Positions 37,530 through 46,898 of a stretch of 64,000 bases of DNA are shown here, piece after piece. The stretch is taken from NCBI RefSeq assembly GCF_004570865.1, contig NZ_SPQS01000001.1, forward strand, positions 1 through 64,000, written 5' to 3'. Position 1 is the stretch's first letter. The number at the start of each line of letters is the position of its first letter. The DNA is from Bradyrhizobium frederickii (GTDB taxonomy: Bacteria > Pseudomonadota > Alphaproteobacteria > Rhizobiales > Xanthobacteraceae). Under the pieces are notes generated by a model. That model did not search any database. It was not told the origin of the DNA and was given only the letters and a program-made list of their open reading frames with translations. The translations under genes were made by a program, and so were the position numbers.

Positions 37530-39359
37530 TCAGTCGAGCGTGAAGGCGGCACTGTAGTCACGTTTGAGCGCGGAATCCTGGTGCTCTTTTCTTAGGATGC
37601 AGTTGCCGATGACCAGCATGTCGAGCTCGTTACCCATGAAGCAGCGGAAGGCATCCTCTGGTGTGCAGACGATCGGTTCGCCGCGAACGTTGAAGCTGGT
37701 GTTGACCAGCACCGGGCATCCCGTGAGCGCCTTGAAACGAGACAGCAAGCGATGGAAAAGCGGATTGGTGTCGGCGCTGACCGTTTGGATTCGGGCGGAA
37801 TAGTCGACATGCGTCACCGCGGGGATCGTCGAGCGCACCACGTTGAGCTTGTCGATGCCGAACAATGCTTGCTCGTCCGGGCTCATCATGTGGCGCCGGT
37901 CGCTCCTGACGCCGGCAACCAGGAGCATGTACGGGCTGTCGCCGTCGAGTTCGAACCAGTCGGCAACGTCCTCGCGTGCAACCGCCGGGGCAAATGGCCG
38001 GAAGCTTTCGCGAAACTTCACCTTGAGATTGAGGTTCTTCTGCATGGAGGGCGAGCGCGGATCGCCTAGAATCGAGCGCGCGCCGAGCGAGCGCGGGCCG
38101 AACTCCATCTTGCCCTGAAACCAGCCGGCCGCGAGCTGGTCGGCCAGGGCCACCGCGGTCGTCTCGATCATGGCATCTTCGCTGAGGACGTCGAAGCGGG
38201 CGCCTGTGGCGCGCAGCCGCTGTTCGATTTCCTCTTGCGAGAATTCAGGTCCGAGGAAAGCGCCGGACATGCCGTCGCCGACCGCGACATCGCGCGGTTG
38301 TTGTCTGAACTGATGGTAGGCAGCGAGTGCCGCCCCGACGGCGCCGCCGGCGTCGCCGGAGGCCGGCTGAATCCAGATCGAATCGAATCTGCCGTCCTGC
38401 AACACCTTGCCATTAGCGACGCAATTGAGCGCAACACCGCCTGCAAGACACAGGTTGCGGGCGCCGGTCTGAGCCGCAAGGCTGCGGGTCAAACGGAGTA
38501 CCGCCTCCTCCAGGACTGCCTGGATGGAGGCGGCAATATCCATGTGGAAAGGCGTGAGCAATTCGTCTGGCGTACGCACCGGCCGCCCAAACAGTTTGGC
38601 AAACCGGTCATTGGTCATCGTCAGCCCGGTGCAATAGTTAAAATACGACATGTCGAGGCGAAACGAGCCGTCCGCTTTCAGATCGATCAGCGAATCGAGG
38701 ATGAGCTGCGCGTATTTCGGTTCGCCATAGGGAGCGAGCCCCATCAGTTTGTATTCGCCGGAATTGACCTTAAAGCCGGTGTAGTACGTGAAGGCGGAGT
38801 ACAGCAGGCCGAGCGAGTGGGGAAAATGGATTTCTTGAAATATCTCGAGACGGTTGCCATCTCCCATCGCCGCTGAGGTCGTCGCCCATTCGCCGACGCC
38901 GTCCATCGTGAGCACGGCCGCCTTCTCGAAAGGGGACGGAAAGAACGCACTGGCTGCGTGGCTCAGATGGTGCTCGGTGAACAGGAGCCGGTCGACTGCG
39001 AAGTCAGCGTCAAATTTGGCCAGATGTTTCTGCAGCAGGCTTTTCTGGAACAGCTTCTCCTTCAGCCAGAGCGGCATAGCCATCTTGAAGGAGCGGAAAC
39101 CGCGCGGTGCGAGGGCAACATAGGTCTCGAGCAGCCGCTCGAACTTGAGGAACGGCTTGTCGTAGAACGCGACCTGATCGATGCCGGAAAGCTTCGCGCC
39201 GACGGCCTCCAGACAGAACGCGATGGCGTGGTGTGGAAACGATGCGTCGTGCTTTTTCCGGGTGAAGCGTTCCTCTTGTGCCGCAGCGATCACGCGACCG
39301 TCTTCAATCAGGGCTGCCGCGCTGTCATGATAGAAGGCTGAGATGCCGAGAACGCGCAT
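37530..39359 (-). CDS. Carbamoyltransferase, NodU/CmcH/TobZ family
   Basis: A 609-residue enzyme that uses carbamoyl phosphate and ATP to carbamoylate a hydroxyl, probably of a sugar. The N-terminal Kae1-like domain starts MRVLGISAFYHDSAAAL and holds the metal-binding HHLSHAASAF and LTMDGVGEW blocks (about residues 128-155). The C-terminal YrdC-like domain includes KMEFGPRSLGARSILGDPR, and NTSFNVRGEPIVCTPEDAF lies near the end. Length is normal. It follows the SxtJ-like gene 74 bases downstream, same strand. The set points to carbamoylation of the surface polysaccharide. Confidence 0.93.
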   Translation of the reverse strand: MRVLGISAFYHDSAAALIEDGRVIAAAQEERFTRKKHDASFPHHAIAFCLEAVGAKLSGIDQVAFYDKPFLKFERLLETYVALAPRGFRSFKMAMPLWLKEKLFQKSLLQKHLAKFDADFAVDRLLFTEHHLSHAASAFFPSPFEKAAVLTMDGVGEWATTSAAMGDGNRLEIFQEIHFPHSLGLLYSAFTYYTGFKVNSGEYKLMGLAPYGEPKYAQLILDSLIDLKADGSFRLDMSYFNYCTGLTMTNDRFAKLFGRPVRTPDELLTPFHMDIAASIQAVLEEAVLRLTRSLAAQTGARNLCLAGGVALNCVANGKVLQDGRFDSIWIQPASGDAGGAVGAALAAYHQFRQQPRDVAVGDGMSGAFLGPEFSQEEIEQRLRATGARFDVLSEDAMIETTAVALADQLAAGWFQGKMEFGPRSLGARSILGDPRSPSMQKNLNLKVKFRESFRPFAPAVAREDVADWFELDGDSPYMLLVAGVRSDRRHMMSPDEQALFGIDKLNVVRSTIPAVTHVDYSARIQTVSADTNPLFHRLLSRFKALTGCPVLVNTSFNVRGEPIVCTPEDAFRCFMGNELDMLVIGNCILRKEHQDSALKRDYSAAFTLD

Positions 39360-39433
39360 GTCTCAAGGCTGCGTGCAAATGAGTGGTGCGGCCGCGCGAA
39401 GGAAGCGCCGGTTGTCGGGCAGTAGATCGATCA

Positions 39434-39859
39434 TCAGAACTGATCTCGCATGGTTTCGGGCGCAGGACCGGGCGTGCGGCGAATCCAATAGCTCTCGGTG
39501 CGAGCGTCACGCTTCAGCCGCAGCGCATCTTTGCCGCTCAAGCGCATGACGAGGCCGGTTGGCAGGATCGTGCCGTAGAAGATCAGTCCCATCAGAACAG
39601 GATTGGTGACTTTGTGCAGAAGCAGACCAAGCTTCGTCCAGGCACGGTTCAGTGGATTCAGTGCGGCGGGACGGCTTGCGGCGACCACCGCGAACATCGC
39701 GGCAAGGACTGCCGTCCATGGCCACAGGCGGCCGGAATGCCAGCCGTTGAAGAGGGTGATGAGCGCAAACGCGGCAGCCATCACCCAGCCAAACGTCCGG
39801 TCGGAGCCGACAACCACTGGCTCCTCTCGGGAGAAAAGCTCGTGAGTGTTCTGTTCCAC
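39434..39859 (-). CDS. SxtJ-family membrane protein
   Basis: A 141-residue protein with two or three predicted helices (FGWVMAAAFALITLFNGW, WTAVLAAMFAVVAAS, VLMGLIFYGTILPTGLVM) and the conserved blocks ALNPLNRAWTKLGLLLHKV and KRDARTESYWIRR, which match the SxtJ family named from the saxitoxin cluster. The family regularly accompanies DUF5989 and carbamoyltransferases; its function is unknown. The start is GTG at 39859. The DUF5989 gene usually found between SxtJ and the carbamoyltransferase is absent here. Confidence 0.85.
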   Translation of the reverse strand: MEQNTHELFSREEPVVVGSDRTFGWVMAAAFALITLFNGWHSGRLWPWTAVLAAMFAVVAASRPAALNPLNRAWTKLGLLLHKVTNPVLMGLIFYGTILPTGLVMRLSGKDALRLKRDARTESYWIRRTPGPAPETMRDQF

Positions 39860-39861
39860 CC

Positions 39862-40065
39862 TTAGTCCGAGCCCGCATCAGAAGCCAAAAAATGGTGCAT
39901 CGCGGCAGTCATCTCGTTTGGCTCGGCTTCGCTTCCAACACTTCTGATTGCATGCCACCGCAACGCGAGCCGAGTCAATCCGGCTAAGAACCAATCCCAT
40001 CCGAGGCGCGTCTCAGGCGAGCCGTAGGAACCCAGAGGGATCCATTTTTGGAAAAACAACCCCAT
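39862..40065 (-). CDS. Possible small protein upstream of the SxtJ-like gene
   Basis: A 67-codon frame beginning MGLFFQKWIPLGSYGSPETR whose stop lies two bases before the SxtJ-like GTG start, which would suit translational coupling. It has Trp-rich segments (LGWDWFLAGLTRLALRW) but no family I recognise and no good ribosome binding site. It may be real, or the leftover C-terminus of a lost gene. Confidence 0.3.
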   Translation of the reverse strand: MGLFFQKWIPLGSYGSPETRLGWDWFLAGLTRLALRWHAIRSVGSEAEPNEMTAAMHHFLASDAGSD

Positions 40066-40178
40066 GCACAGTAGGCGACCCCCGCAAAATCAATCACTTA
40101 GGCACCCCGCGATAGCGGTATATAGAACCTTATGCGCCGAGGGCGAAAGGTCTGACGATGTCGCGCCCGCCGCGCCGA

Positions 40179-41435
40179 TCAATCCGACCACGGCGCCGCA
40201 AGCACCCCTAGGAGTTCCGTGAAACGGTCGGCAATCGCAGGCTGATTGAACGGCCGCGACAGGAAGTGCTGATTGGCCGCCCGTTTGTGTTTCTTCAGCA
40301 GGTCGGGATTCTCGAGATATCCGACGATTGCAGCGGATAGCTCTCTCCTCATTTCGGTGTCTGACTTCGCCGACAGGATTTGCCCGGTCACGCCATCCTC
40401 GACGGCCTCACGGCATCCGGGGTGGTCGGAGGCGATCGACGCAAGGCCGGTTGCGGCAGCCTCGATCAGGATGCGGGGGATTCCCTCGCCGTACCTTGTC
40501 GGCAGGCAAACGATGTCGCATTGCCGGAGCAGATTCGGCATATCCGTGACGTGGCCGAGAAAACGGATCTCCGTCAGTTGTTCGAGATCGCGGTGCGGTA
40601 TCGCGTCGGGATCGTGATCGTCCGGGATGCCGGCGACGATGAACTCCACATCGCTGCGATGTGCCAGCTCATGCGCGACCGTCAGAAAAGTACTCAAGCC
40701 TTTCGACTTCAAGAGCCGGGAAGCGAACAGGACTTTTGTCGTGCTGCCACTTCGCGCGTTTTCCAGCGGATAGAACAGATTGGGGTCCACGCCAGCGCCC
40801 TCGATGAGTGATGAATTCTTCTCGCTGGCAATGCCCCTGCCTTTCCAAAACTCGCGATCATGCCGGGTCTCGAAAGTAAAGTGCACATAATCCCGTCGCG
40901 ACAACACTCGAAATGCCAACAACGTAAGCGCACTTGCGATCTGGTAGCGCCGTTGGCCGGGAGCCTTTGGCGACATCATCCGGCCCAAACCGGGCAGCGT
41001 GATCAGAACTTGTTCCGGGTAAGCATGGAGAAAATGCGAGACGATTGACACAAATCCCGAAAAAATGGCGGGCTTGAGCGTCACTAGATGGACGGCATGT
41101 GGCTTGAACGCGCGGATCGTCCGCGCCGTCCGAAGCATCAGCCTGGCATCGCCAAATGGATCGAATCTGAAGCGCTCGATCGGTACATGGATATAATTCC
41201 AGCCTTGAATGCTTTCGGCACGAATTGGATCACCGCCAGCGATAACCGTCACATCGACGCCGAGGGACGCGAGATGGGTGACGACCGACAGCCGATGGCG
41301 AAGAAAGTAGGCGCCATCGTTGCAGATCACGAGAACCCGATATCCGGATCCGCAATATCTTAGGCGCTCGAATTCCCTCGTCGGGTTTCTTTGACGCTCG
41401 GAATTCGGCCCGCCCATTTGCCCACTCTGGATCAT
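40179..41435 (-). CDS. GT4-family glycosyltransferase
   Basis: A 418-residue GT-B enzyme. The N-terminal domain shows VLVICNDGAYFLRHRLSVV and the C-terminal one the donor-binding segment: KVLFASRLLKSKGLSTF, VCLPTRYGEGIPRILIEAAATGLA (the E-x7-E motif), then REAVEDGVTGQIL. PRYGEGIPR-type proteins are often first or second sugar transferases on undecaprenyl carriers. Its neighbours place it in surface polysaccharide assembly. It is divergent from the Wzy-like gene. Confidence 0.9.
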   Translation of the reverse strand: MIQSGQMGGPNSERQRNPTREFERLRYCGSGYRVLVICNDGAYFLRHRLSVVTHLASLGVDVTVIAGGDPIRAESIQGWNYIHVPIERFRFDPFGDARLMLRTARTIRAFKPHAVHLVTLKPAIFSGFVSIVSHFLHAYPEQVLITLPGLGRMMSPKAPGQRRYQIASALTLLAFRVLSRRDYVHFTFETRHDREFWKGRGIASEKNSSLIEGAGVDPNLFYPLENARSGSTTKVLFASRLLKSKGLSTFLTVAHELAHRSDVEFIVAGIPDDHDPDAIPHRDLEQLTEIRFLGHVTDMPNLLRQCDIVCLPTRYGEGIPRILIEAAATGLASIASDHPGCREAVEDGVTGQILSAKSDTEMRRELSAAIVGYLENPDLLKKHKRAANQHFLSRPFNQPAIADRFTELLGVLAAPWSD

Positions 41436-41582
41436 GTTGTCTTTCGAGGCCTTCTCTCGAAGGGTGGACGGTTCCGGCGCAAAGCGCTACCCAAATATCG
41501 CATTCACTGAAAAAATGAGGCGCAAAGGCCGATCAACGGACCGGGAAGCGCATCTCTTGTTCGAGTCCAGCATGCGGTTGTT

Positions 41583-43013
41583 ATGAATGAGAGATTCAAT
41601 CAGGTGCGCGACAGCGCGCCGGGCAGCCCTTTGGAACCCACGCTTCGCCCCCGAATTGTTCGAGGGACGAACATGACTGAGGCGATGCGTCGCAGTGCGG
41701 GAGTTTTCGGTTGGGCCGCCGCGGTTGCCTCCAAGTGCCGCTGGGGCGTGCTGTCTCTGGAGGCCAATCTCCTCGTGGTTCTCGCGGCGGTGGCTTTGCC
41801 CTGGTCGACGAGCGCTGTGTCGATATTATTCGGATTCTGGCTGTTAACGTTGGTGCGGCTGTTACCCACCTTCGACTACCGCGCGTTCCTGCACTCGCTC
41901 GCCAGTCCGATATGCCGGTGGCCGCTCGCCTTGGTCACACTCGGCTTCGTTGGAATGCTGTGGGTCGATGTTTCGTGGCAGGATCGGCTTCAAGGCTTCA
42001 GTCCCCTTGCCAAGCTGCTGGCCCTTCCGCTCCTGTTCTACCATTTCTCCCTCTGGCCCCGCAGCGCCTGGGTTTTTGGCGGGTTTCTGATCTCCTGCGC
42101 GATTCTGATGGGGCTGTCCTGGATCGTGTGGTTCGTTCCGGACCTGGCGTTGGCGTCGGGCAGGAGCCCCGGCGTACCCGTGAAGAACTATATCGACCAG
42201 AGCCAGGAATTCGCGTTGTGCATGGTGGCGCTGACGCCATTCATTCTCGATTTCTGGAAGCAAGGCAGATATGTGGCCGCATTGGCCTGCGCGGCTCTGG
42301 TGCTGGGCTTCTTCGCCAATATGGCCTTCGTGGTGTCGGCCCGCGCGGCGCTGATCTATGTCCCGGTGCTGGTCGCCGTGTTTGCCTTCTCGCATCTGGA
42401 TCGTCGGGCGGCGACGCTGCTGTTCGCAGGTGTCGTCGTTGTGGTGGCCACGGTGTGGTTCGCGTCGCCCTATCTGCAGGCACGCATCGGCGCGTTTGCG
42501 CTGGAGTATCACGACTATCAGCAGAACATTGCCGCATCGACCGGCCGGCGAATCGAATATTGGCAAAAGTCGCTCGGCTTCTTTGTGGATGCGCCGTTGA
42601 TCGGCCATGGAACTGGTTCGACGCGACATTTGTTCGAGCTGGCCGCGGTCGGACAATCCGGGCTTGCCGGCGAAATCACCAGGAATCCGCACAATCAGAC
42701 GCTCGCCGTCGCGGTCCAATGGGGCATTGTGGGAGTAGCAGTTCTGTACGCGATGTGGATAGCGCATCTGCAACTATTCCGCGGCCAAGGTCTTGCGAAC
42801 TGGATCGGGCTATTGGTTGTCGTCCAAAATCTGGTGAGTTCCCTTTTCAATGCTCACCTGTTCGATTTTGTCGAAGGGTGGATGTACGTGCTGGGCGTGG
42901 GAGTTGCGGGCGGCATGAAGCTTGGAGCACAACGACGCCGTGGAGAATCTCAGGGCGCGCCGCTCGGCAACGTGTCTGCCGTTGCCGGTGTGCCTGGCCG
43001 TTCTCGGCTTTGA
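41583..43013 (+). CDS. O-antigen ligase / Wzy-like polymerase
   Basis: A 476-residue inner-membrane protein with about ten to twelve helices. The large periplasmic loop after WFASPYLQARIGAF carries TGRRIEYWQKSLGFFVDAPLIGHGTG and then RNPHNQTLAVAVQWG, the RxxxW and HNxxL motifs of the O-antigen ligase superfamily. It would polymerise repeat units or ligate the polymer. The start at 41583 leaves ~55 soluble residues before the first helix; Met-31 (41673) is an alternative. It is the first gene of a plus-strand run through 50975. Confidence 0.88.
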   Translation: MNERFNQVRDSAPGSPLEPTLRPRIVRGTNMTEAMRRSAGVFGWAAAVASKCRWGVLSLEANLLVVLAAVALPWSTSAVSILFGFWLLTLVRLLPTFDYRAFLHSLASPICRWPLALVTLGFVGMLWVDVSWQDRLQGFSPLAKLLALPLLFYHFSLWPRSAWVFGGFLISCAILMGLSWIVWFVPDLALASGRSPGVPVKNYIDQSQEFALCMVALTPFILDFWKQGRYVAALACAALVLGFFANMAFVVSARAALIYVPVLVAVFAFSHLDRRAATLLFAGVVVVVATVWFASPYLQARIGAFALEYHDYQQNIAASTGRRIEYWQKSLGFFVDAPLIGHGTGSTRHLFELAAVGQSGLAGEITRNPHNQTLAVAVQWGIVGVAVLYAMWIAHLQLFRGQGLANWIGLLVVVQNLVSSLFNAHLFDFVEGWMYVLGVGVAGGMKLGAQRRRGESQGAPLGNVSAVAGVPGRSRL

Positions 43014-43094
43014 AAACCGATCCCAGTTCGTCTAATGAGGGTGGGAGCTCCAATCCAGCAACCTAAGAGCGCCAGTTCTGATCGCAGAAGCTGA

Positions 43095-44039
43095 ATGCGA
43101 ATTTCAATCATTACGCTGACCATTGATTCGTCGGACTATGTCGATGAGGCCATTGGCAGCATCGAGCATCAGGGGCCTTACGAACTTGAGCACATCGTCG
43201 TCCACGACGGCGCCGACGGCTTTACCCGGCGCCTGGCGCAGAAATACCCACACATCAAATTCGTCGGTGGCAACGGGACCGGCGCCACCGCTGCGGCGGC
43301 GCTCGGCGTCCAGGCTTCGACCGGCGATTTCATCTTGCTTGTTCACAGCGACGACCGGATTCGTCCGGGTGTGCTTGGCCGATTGGCAAGCGAGGCGGCC
43401 GCTCGTCCCGACGTGAGGATCTGGACTGGCGGCGCGCAGATGTTCTGCACGCTCCCTGACGGCGAGGAGCTCGTCGTGCGTCGGATGGTTGGCGAAGACA
43501 TGACCCGGTTGTCGCTCGAGAACGTCTGCGATGATATGCCTCTGTTGTCGGCACGGTTCTGCCATCGTTCGGTATTTTCCCAGATCGGCAATTTCGATCC
43601 GATGTTCTCAGAGAGCAGCGACCGCGAATTCCTGCTGCGGGCGACCATCGCCGGTGTGCGGGAAGGTTCGCTGAACGTCGTCGTGTCCGAAATGAGAGTG
43701 CACGACGAATCGCGCACCATGCACTTCCGCAAGGGATTTACGCCACCCTACCTGGAGGAGCATGTGCACATCGCCGACCAATGGTTGGCCCGTAAAGATA
43801 TTTCCGCCGAAGTCCGGCGCTTTCTGCGAAACTGGCGGGCGCGCGAGATGGCGAGGCTCATTGTCTATCAGGGCCGCGCCCGGCAATGGGCGGAGGCGGC
43901 ACGGGCATTCTTTCGCGAAGAATTGGCCGACCCCTTGTGGATCTTTCGCGCCTTGACCATCGTAGAGGCGCGCCGGCTCCGGCACAGGCTCTACAACGCG
44001 AAGGCAGTCGACCGCCTCCGCCTGACCGAAACGAAGTGA
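43095..44039 (+). CDS. GT2-family glycosyltransferase
   Basis: A 314-residue GT-A enzyme: ISIITLTIDSSDYVDEAIGSI at the N-terminus, HIVVHDGADG, and VHSDDRIRPGVLGRLASEAA with the DxD-like metal motif. The C-terminal part (about residues 180-314) is helical and basic. It is followed only three bases later by the next gene, which indicates one transcript. Confidence 0.9.
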   Translation: MRISIITLTIDSSDYVDEAIGSIEHQGPYELEHIVVHDGADGFTRRLAQKYPHIKFVGGNGTGATAAAALGVQASTGDFILLVHSDDRIRPGVLGRLASEAAARPDVRIWTGGAQMFCTLPDGEELVVRRMVGEDMTRLSLENVCDDMPLLSARFCHRSVFSQIGNFDPMFSESSDREFLLRATIAGVREGSLNVVVSEMRVHDESRTMHFRKGFTPPYLEEHVHIADQWLARKDISAEVRRFLRNWRAREMARLIVYQGRARQWAEAARAFFREELADPLWIFRALTIVEARRLRHRLYNAKAVDRLRLTETK

Positions 44040-44042
44040 GGC

Positions 44043-46802
44043 ATGTGCTCTCGAAAGATCGCCCCCGAGTTCTCGTTCCGATTCACCGCCGAAGACATCC
44101 GCCATGCCTATGGTTCGGCGGACACTGCCTTCGCGCGCGGCGATTTTCTGAACGTGGCGCAGATAGCGCCCGCGAATTCGGAGCTGCGGGGCTGCGCATT
44201 GATCCTCGGTGGCCTGCTGGAGCAGGGCCTGGCGCTGCTCGATGGCCTGACAACAATCGGCGATCGGGCGAGGCTGTGCAGGGCACTGGCGTTCTGGTCG
44301 CTGAAGCGCGATGCGGACGCGGACGCGGAACTGGCGAAAGTTGGCAGTGCGGAGTTCATGTCGGCAGCGGCGACCTTCCGCAGCCTGATCAAGCGCGACG
44401 ACGTGACCATCTTCGTGCCCGGCGCGATCCTGTCCGTATTTCCGGAACATTACTCCGAGAGCTTCATTGCGCCGGCCTACAAATATGGATCGATCACGGT
44501 CAAGTACGTCGGAAGTCAACTGGCCAGCAATGCCTACGACTATTCGCCGACGCACTCGCTCAGCGAATTCATCGACAGTCTGCCCGAGGGCGAGCGGCCG
44601 GACCTGATTTTCTCGTTGAGCCCGCAATGGCTGGTGCCAAAGGACTTCCACAAGGTCACCGTTCCCAAGGTGATCTGGTGTCATGATTCCGACGCCTTTC
44701 AATACCGCAACGCCGACAATTATGCGCTCTACGATGTCGCGATCTGCAACTGTTCGCAGGAACATTTTGAGCTCAGCCAGGGCACGCCGGGTCTCTATTG
44801 TGCAGCTAATCTGCTATTGCACCCGATCGCGACACCGTTTCCCGAGGCATCGCCGCATCGCGAAAAGCTCGTCGACATCATCTTCACCGGCTCCGCATTG
44901 GCGCCATTCCATTCCGAAAAGCCCCGCTTCCTGTTCAACCTTTCAAGCCTTGCTCCCCGTTACAAGGTGAAGGTGATCGAAGGGCACATGCCGGAGAGGG
45001 ATTATTTCGAAGTCGTCTCGCACGCGAAATTCCTCCCCGTCGTCAATCGTTATGCCGGTTCGCCGTCGCCGCGCTGGCGGGACGCGCTGTCCAACGGCGC
45101 GTTTCTGCTGTTTCCGGAAGGTTCGTTCTACGACGAGATCGCGCCTGGCTGCTATCCGTTCCGCGCGGAGACCATGACGGCCGACATCGCTGCGCATCTC
45201 GATCGCTGCGCAGCAGGCCATCCGGACTACGAATTTGCGACCGTCGTACCTGTGGTGAACGAGCGGTTTGCGATCCATCGCGAGCCGCGTGAGGAGAGCT
45301 ATCAGCGGCTGCTGAAATATGCGCTGTTCATGGGACTTGTTTGGCGCCACGCGACTCCGGTCCCCAAGCGACAGCGCCAGCGGAGACTGGTCTGGCTGAC
45401 GCCGGCGGTCGATTGCGGTTGCTTTGGCACCGATCACGTCCGCGAGCAGATTGCGAACTTTTGCGACGGGATCGGACCGGACGATCTGTCCGACGAGACC
45501 GATTACAACAACGCGGCGCATTTGCATGCTCAGGCGGTGTTCACATTCCATGAAAACCGGATCGCCGGAAAATGGGCGGCGCGTGCCGATGAGTATTTTA
45601 GGGAAGGGCTGGCGCGCTTTCCGAATTCGCTATTGCTGCTGTTCAATGAGGCGCATTGGAGCTTCTTCAAGCCCGGCGCGGATTTTCGGGCAGCCGAAAA
45701 GAAATTCCTTGCTATCATCGATCGGAAGGCCGAGCTCGTCTTCGATCCGCGCGGCGCGGACGTCGCCTTCGCCTACACGTTGCATGGCAATGACGAGGTG
45801 TTTCCCTGTTACGAATATGCCGACGTTGCGACCAGCGAACTGACCCTGGAAAGTACGCCCGAGCTTCGTGGTCGAAAGCAGCTGCCTTACAGCACGCGCG
45901 ACATCATCATCGCCGCGTGTCATGGCTATGTCGGCTGGGCGAAGCTCAAACGCAACGACAATGAAGGTGGTGTCGCCTGGTTGCGGCGTGGCACGGAGCT
46001 CTATCCGCAGGGGCTGCCGATGTTGCGTCTCTATTTCGACACGTTGCTTCGGCTGGCGGCGAAGGTTCCGAAGCTTCCGGCAATGCTGGCGTCAGATCTG
46101 GCCGAGGCTTTCATTGCGGTCGCTAATGTCAATCCGTCGATCCTGCTCACCCATGTCTACACCATTGTTCCGATCCTTGCCGAGAACGGCGAGCGTCAGG
46201 CGGCGCGAGAGGTGCTGGCAGGGTGGCACCAGCTCGCCAACATCGTCCATAAACTCCGGATCGACGACGAGGCGCATCAACTGGCGTTGTACGGATTGCT
46301 CTGGAAACATCGCTCCCTGCTTCCCAAGTCGCTGCTGGACCGGATCGACGAGGCGCTCTGGGACAGGGAGTCCGTTCAGGATCTGACCCAGCTCGAACGG
46401 CGCATGATCGAAGTCGCGCGGATCAACGAGTCCCCTGAGAGAGGACGAAAATGGCGGTCGCTCAGGTCTGCAAGGGCTCAGGCAGACGACCAGATCGCCC
46501 GCTTGCTGGCCGAGAGCGGTTACGGGCAGGATCGCGTGGTGTTTTCCAGCCTCATGCGTGCGACAAAGATCTGGCTGCGCGCCCCGGGCGACGTGCGATG
46601 GATCTACCTCAAGAAGGCGGTACGCCTCGGATGGCGCGGTGACTTCAAGCAAGCGATGCTCCGTACCCAAAGATGGTCGGCAGTCAGCAAATGGTCCAAG
46701 GGCGAAGGCTTGAACGCACGTCCGCAACCACGAAGATGGGGGATCTCCTCGTTGCGGACGTGGCTGACGCGGCTGGGCAGGAACCCTGTGCGGCGCGAGT
46801 GA
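44043..46802 (+). CDS. Large glycosyltransferase-like protein with TPR-like C-terminal half
   Basis: A 919-residue protein with no signal peptide. Residues about 120-430 resemble a CgeB-type GT-B fold: FVPGAILSVFPEHYSESFIAP, KVIWCHDSDAF, VDIIFTGSALAPFHSEKPRF and SPSPRWRDALSNGAFLLFPEGSF (the usual donor-site segment). Residues about 490-800 are helical with TPR-like spacing (ADEYFREGLARFPNSLLLLFNE; GGVAWLRRGTELYPQGLPML). The last ~60 residues are strongly basic. It might combine sugar transfer with protein binding in the assembly complex. The family call is moderate. Confidence 0.72.
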   Translation: MCSRKIAPEFSFRFTAEDIRHAYGSADTAFARGDFLNVAQIAPANSELRGCALILGGLLEQGLALLDGLTTIGDRARLCRALAFWSLKRDADADAELAKVGSAEFMSAAATFRSLIKRDDVTIFVPGAILSVFPEHYSESFIAPAYKYGSITVKYVGSQLASNAYDYSPTHSLSEFIDSLPEGERPDLIFSLSPQWLVPKDFHKVTVPKVIWCHDSDAFQYRNADNYALYDVAICNCSQEHFELSQGTPGLYCAANLLLHPIATPFPEASPHREKLVDIIFTGSALAPFHSEKPRFLFNLSSLAPRYKVKVIEGHMPERDYFEVVSHAKFLPVVNRYAGSPSPRWRDALSNGAFLLFPEGSFYDEIAPGCYPFRAETMTADIAAHLDRCAAGHPDYEFATVVPVVNERFAIHREPREESYQRLLKYALFMGLVWRHATPVPKRQRQRRLVWLTPAVDCGCFGTDHVREQIANFCDGIGPDDLSDETDYNNAAHLHAQAVFTFHENRIAGKWAARADEYFREGLARFPNSLLLLFNEAHWSFFKPGADFRAAEKKFLAIIDRKAELVFDPRGADVAFAYTLHGNDEVFPCYEYADVATSELTLESTPELRGRKQLPYSTRDIIIAACHGYVGWAKLKRNDNEGGVAWLRRGTELYPQGLPMLRLYFDTLLRLAAKVPKLPAMLASDLAEAFIAVANVNPSILLTHVYTIVPILAENGERQAAREVLAGWHQLANIVHKLRIDDEAHQLALYGLLWKHRSLLPKSLLDRIDEALWDRESVQDLTQLERRMIEVARINESPERGRKWRSLRSARAQADDQIARLLAESGYGQDRVVFSSLMRATKIWLRAPGDVRWIYLKKAVRLGWRGDFKQAMLRTQRWSAVSKWSKGEGLNARPQPRRWGISSLRTWLTRLGRNPVRRE

Positions 46803-46898
46803 CCGGCGCGTACCGATTCTAAGGTGGATTCGGCAGACACGGGGATTGCTCTGGGGGCGATCGTCGCTCAGGATCGAGGCGGTGGTGAGGGGGGCTAA

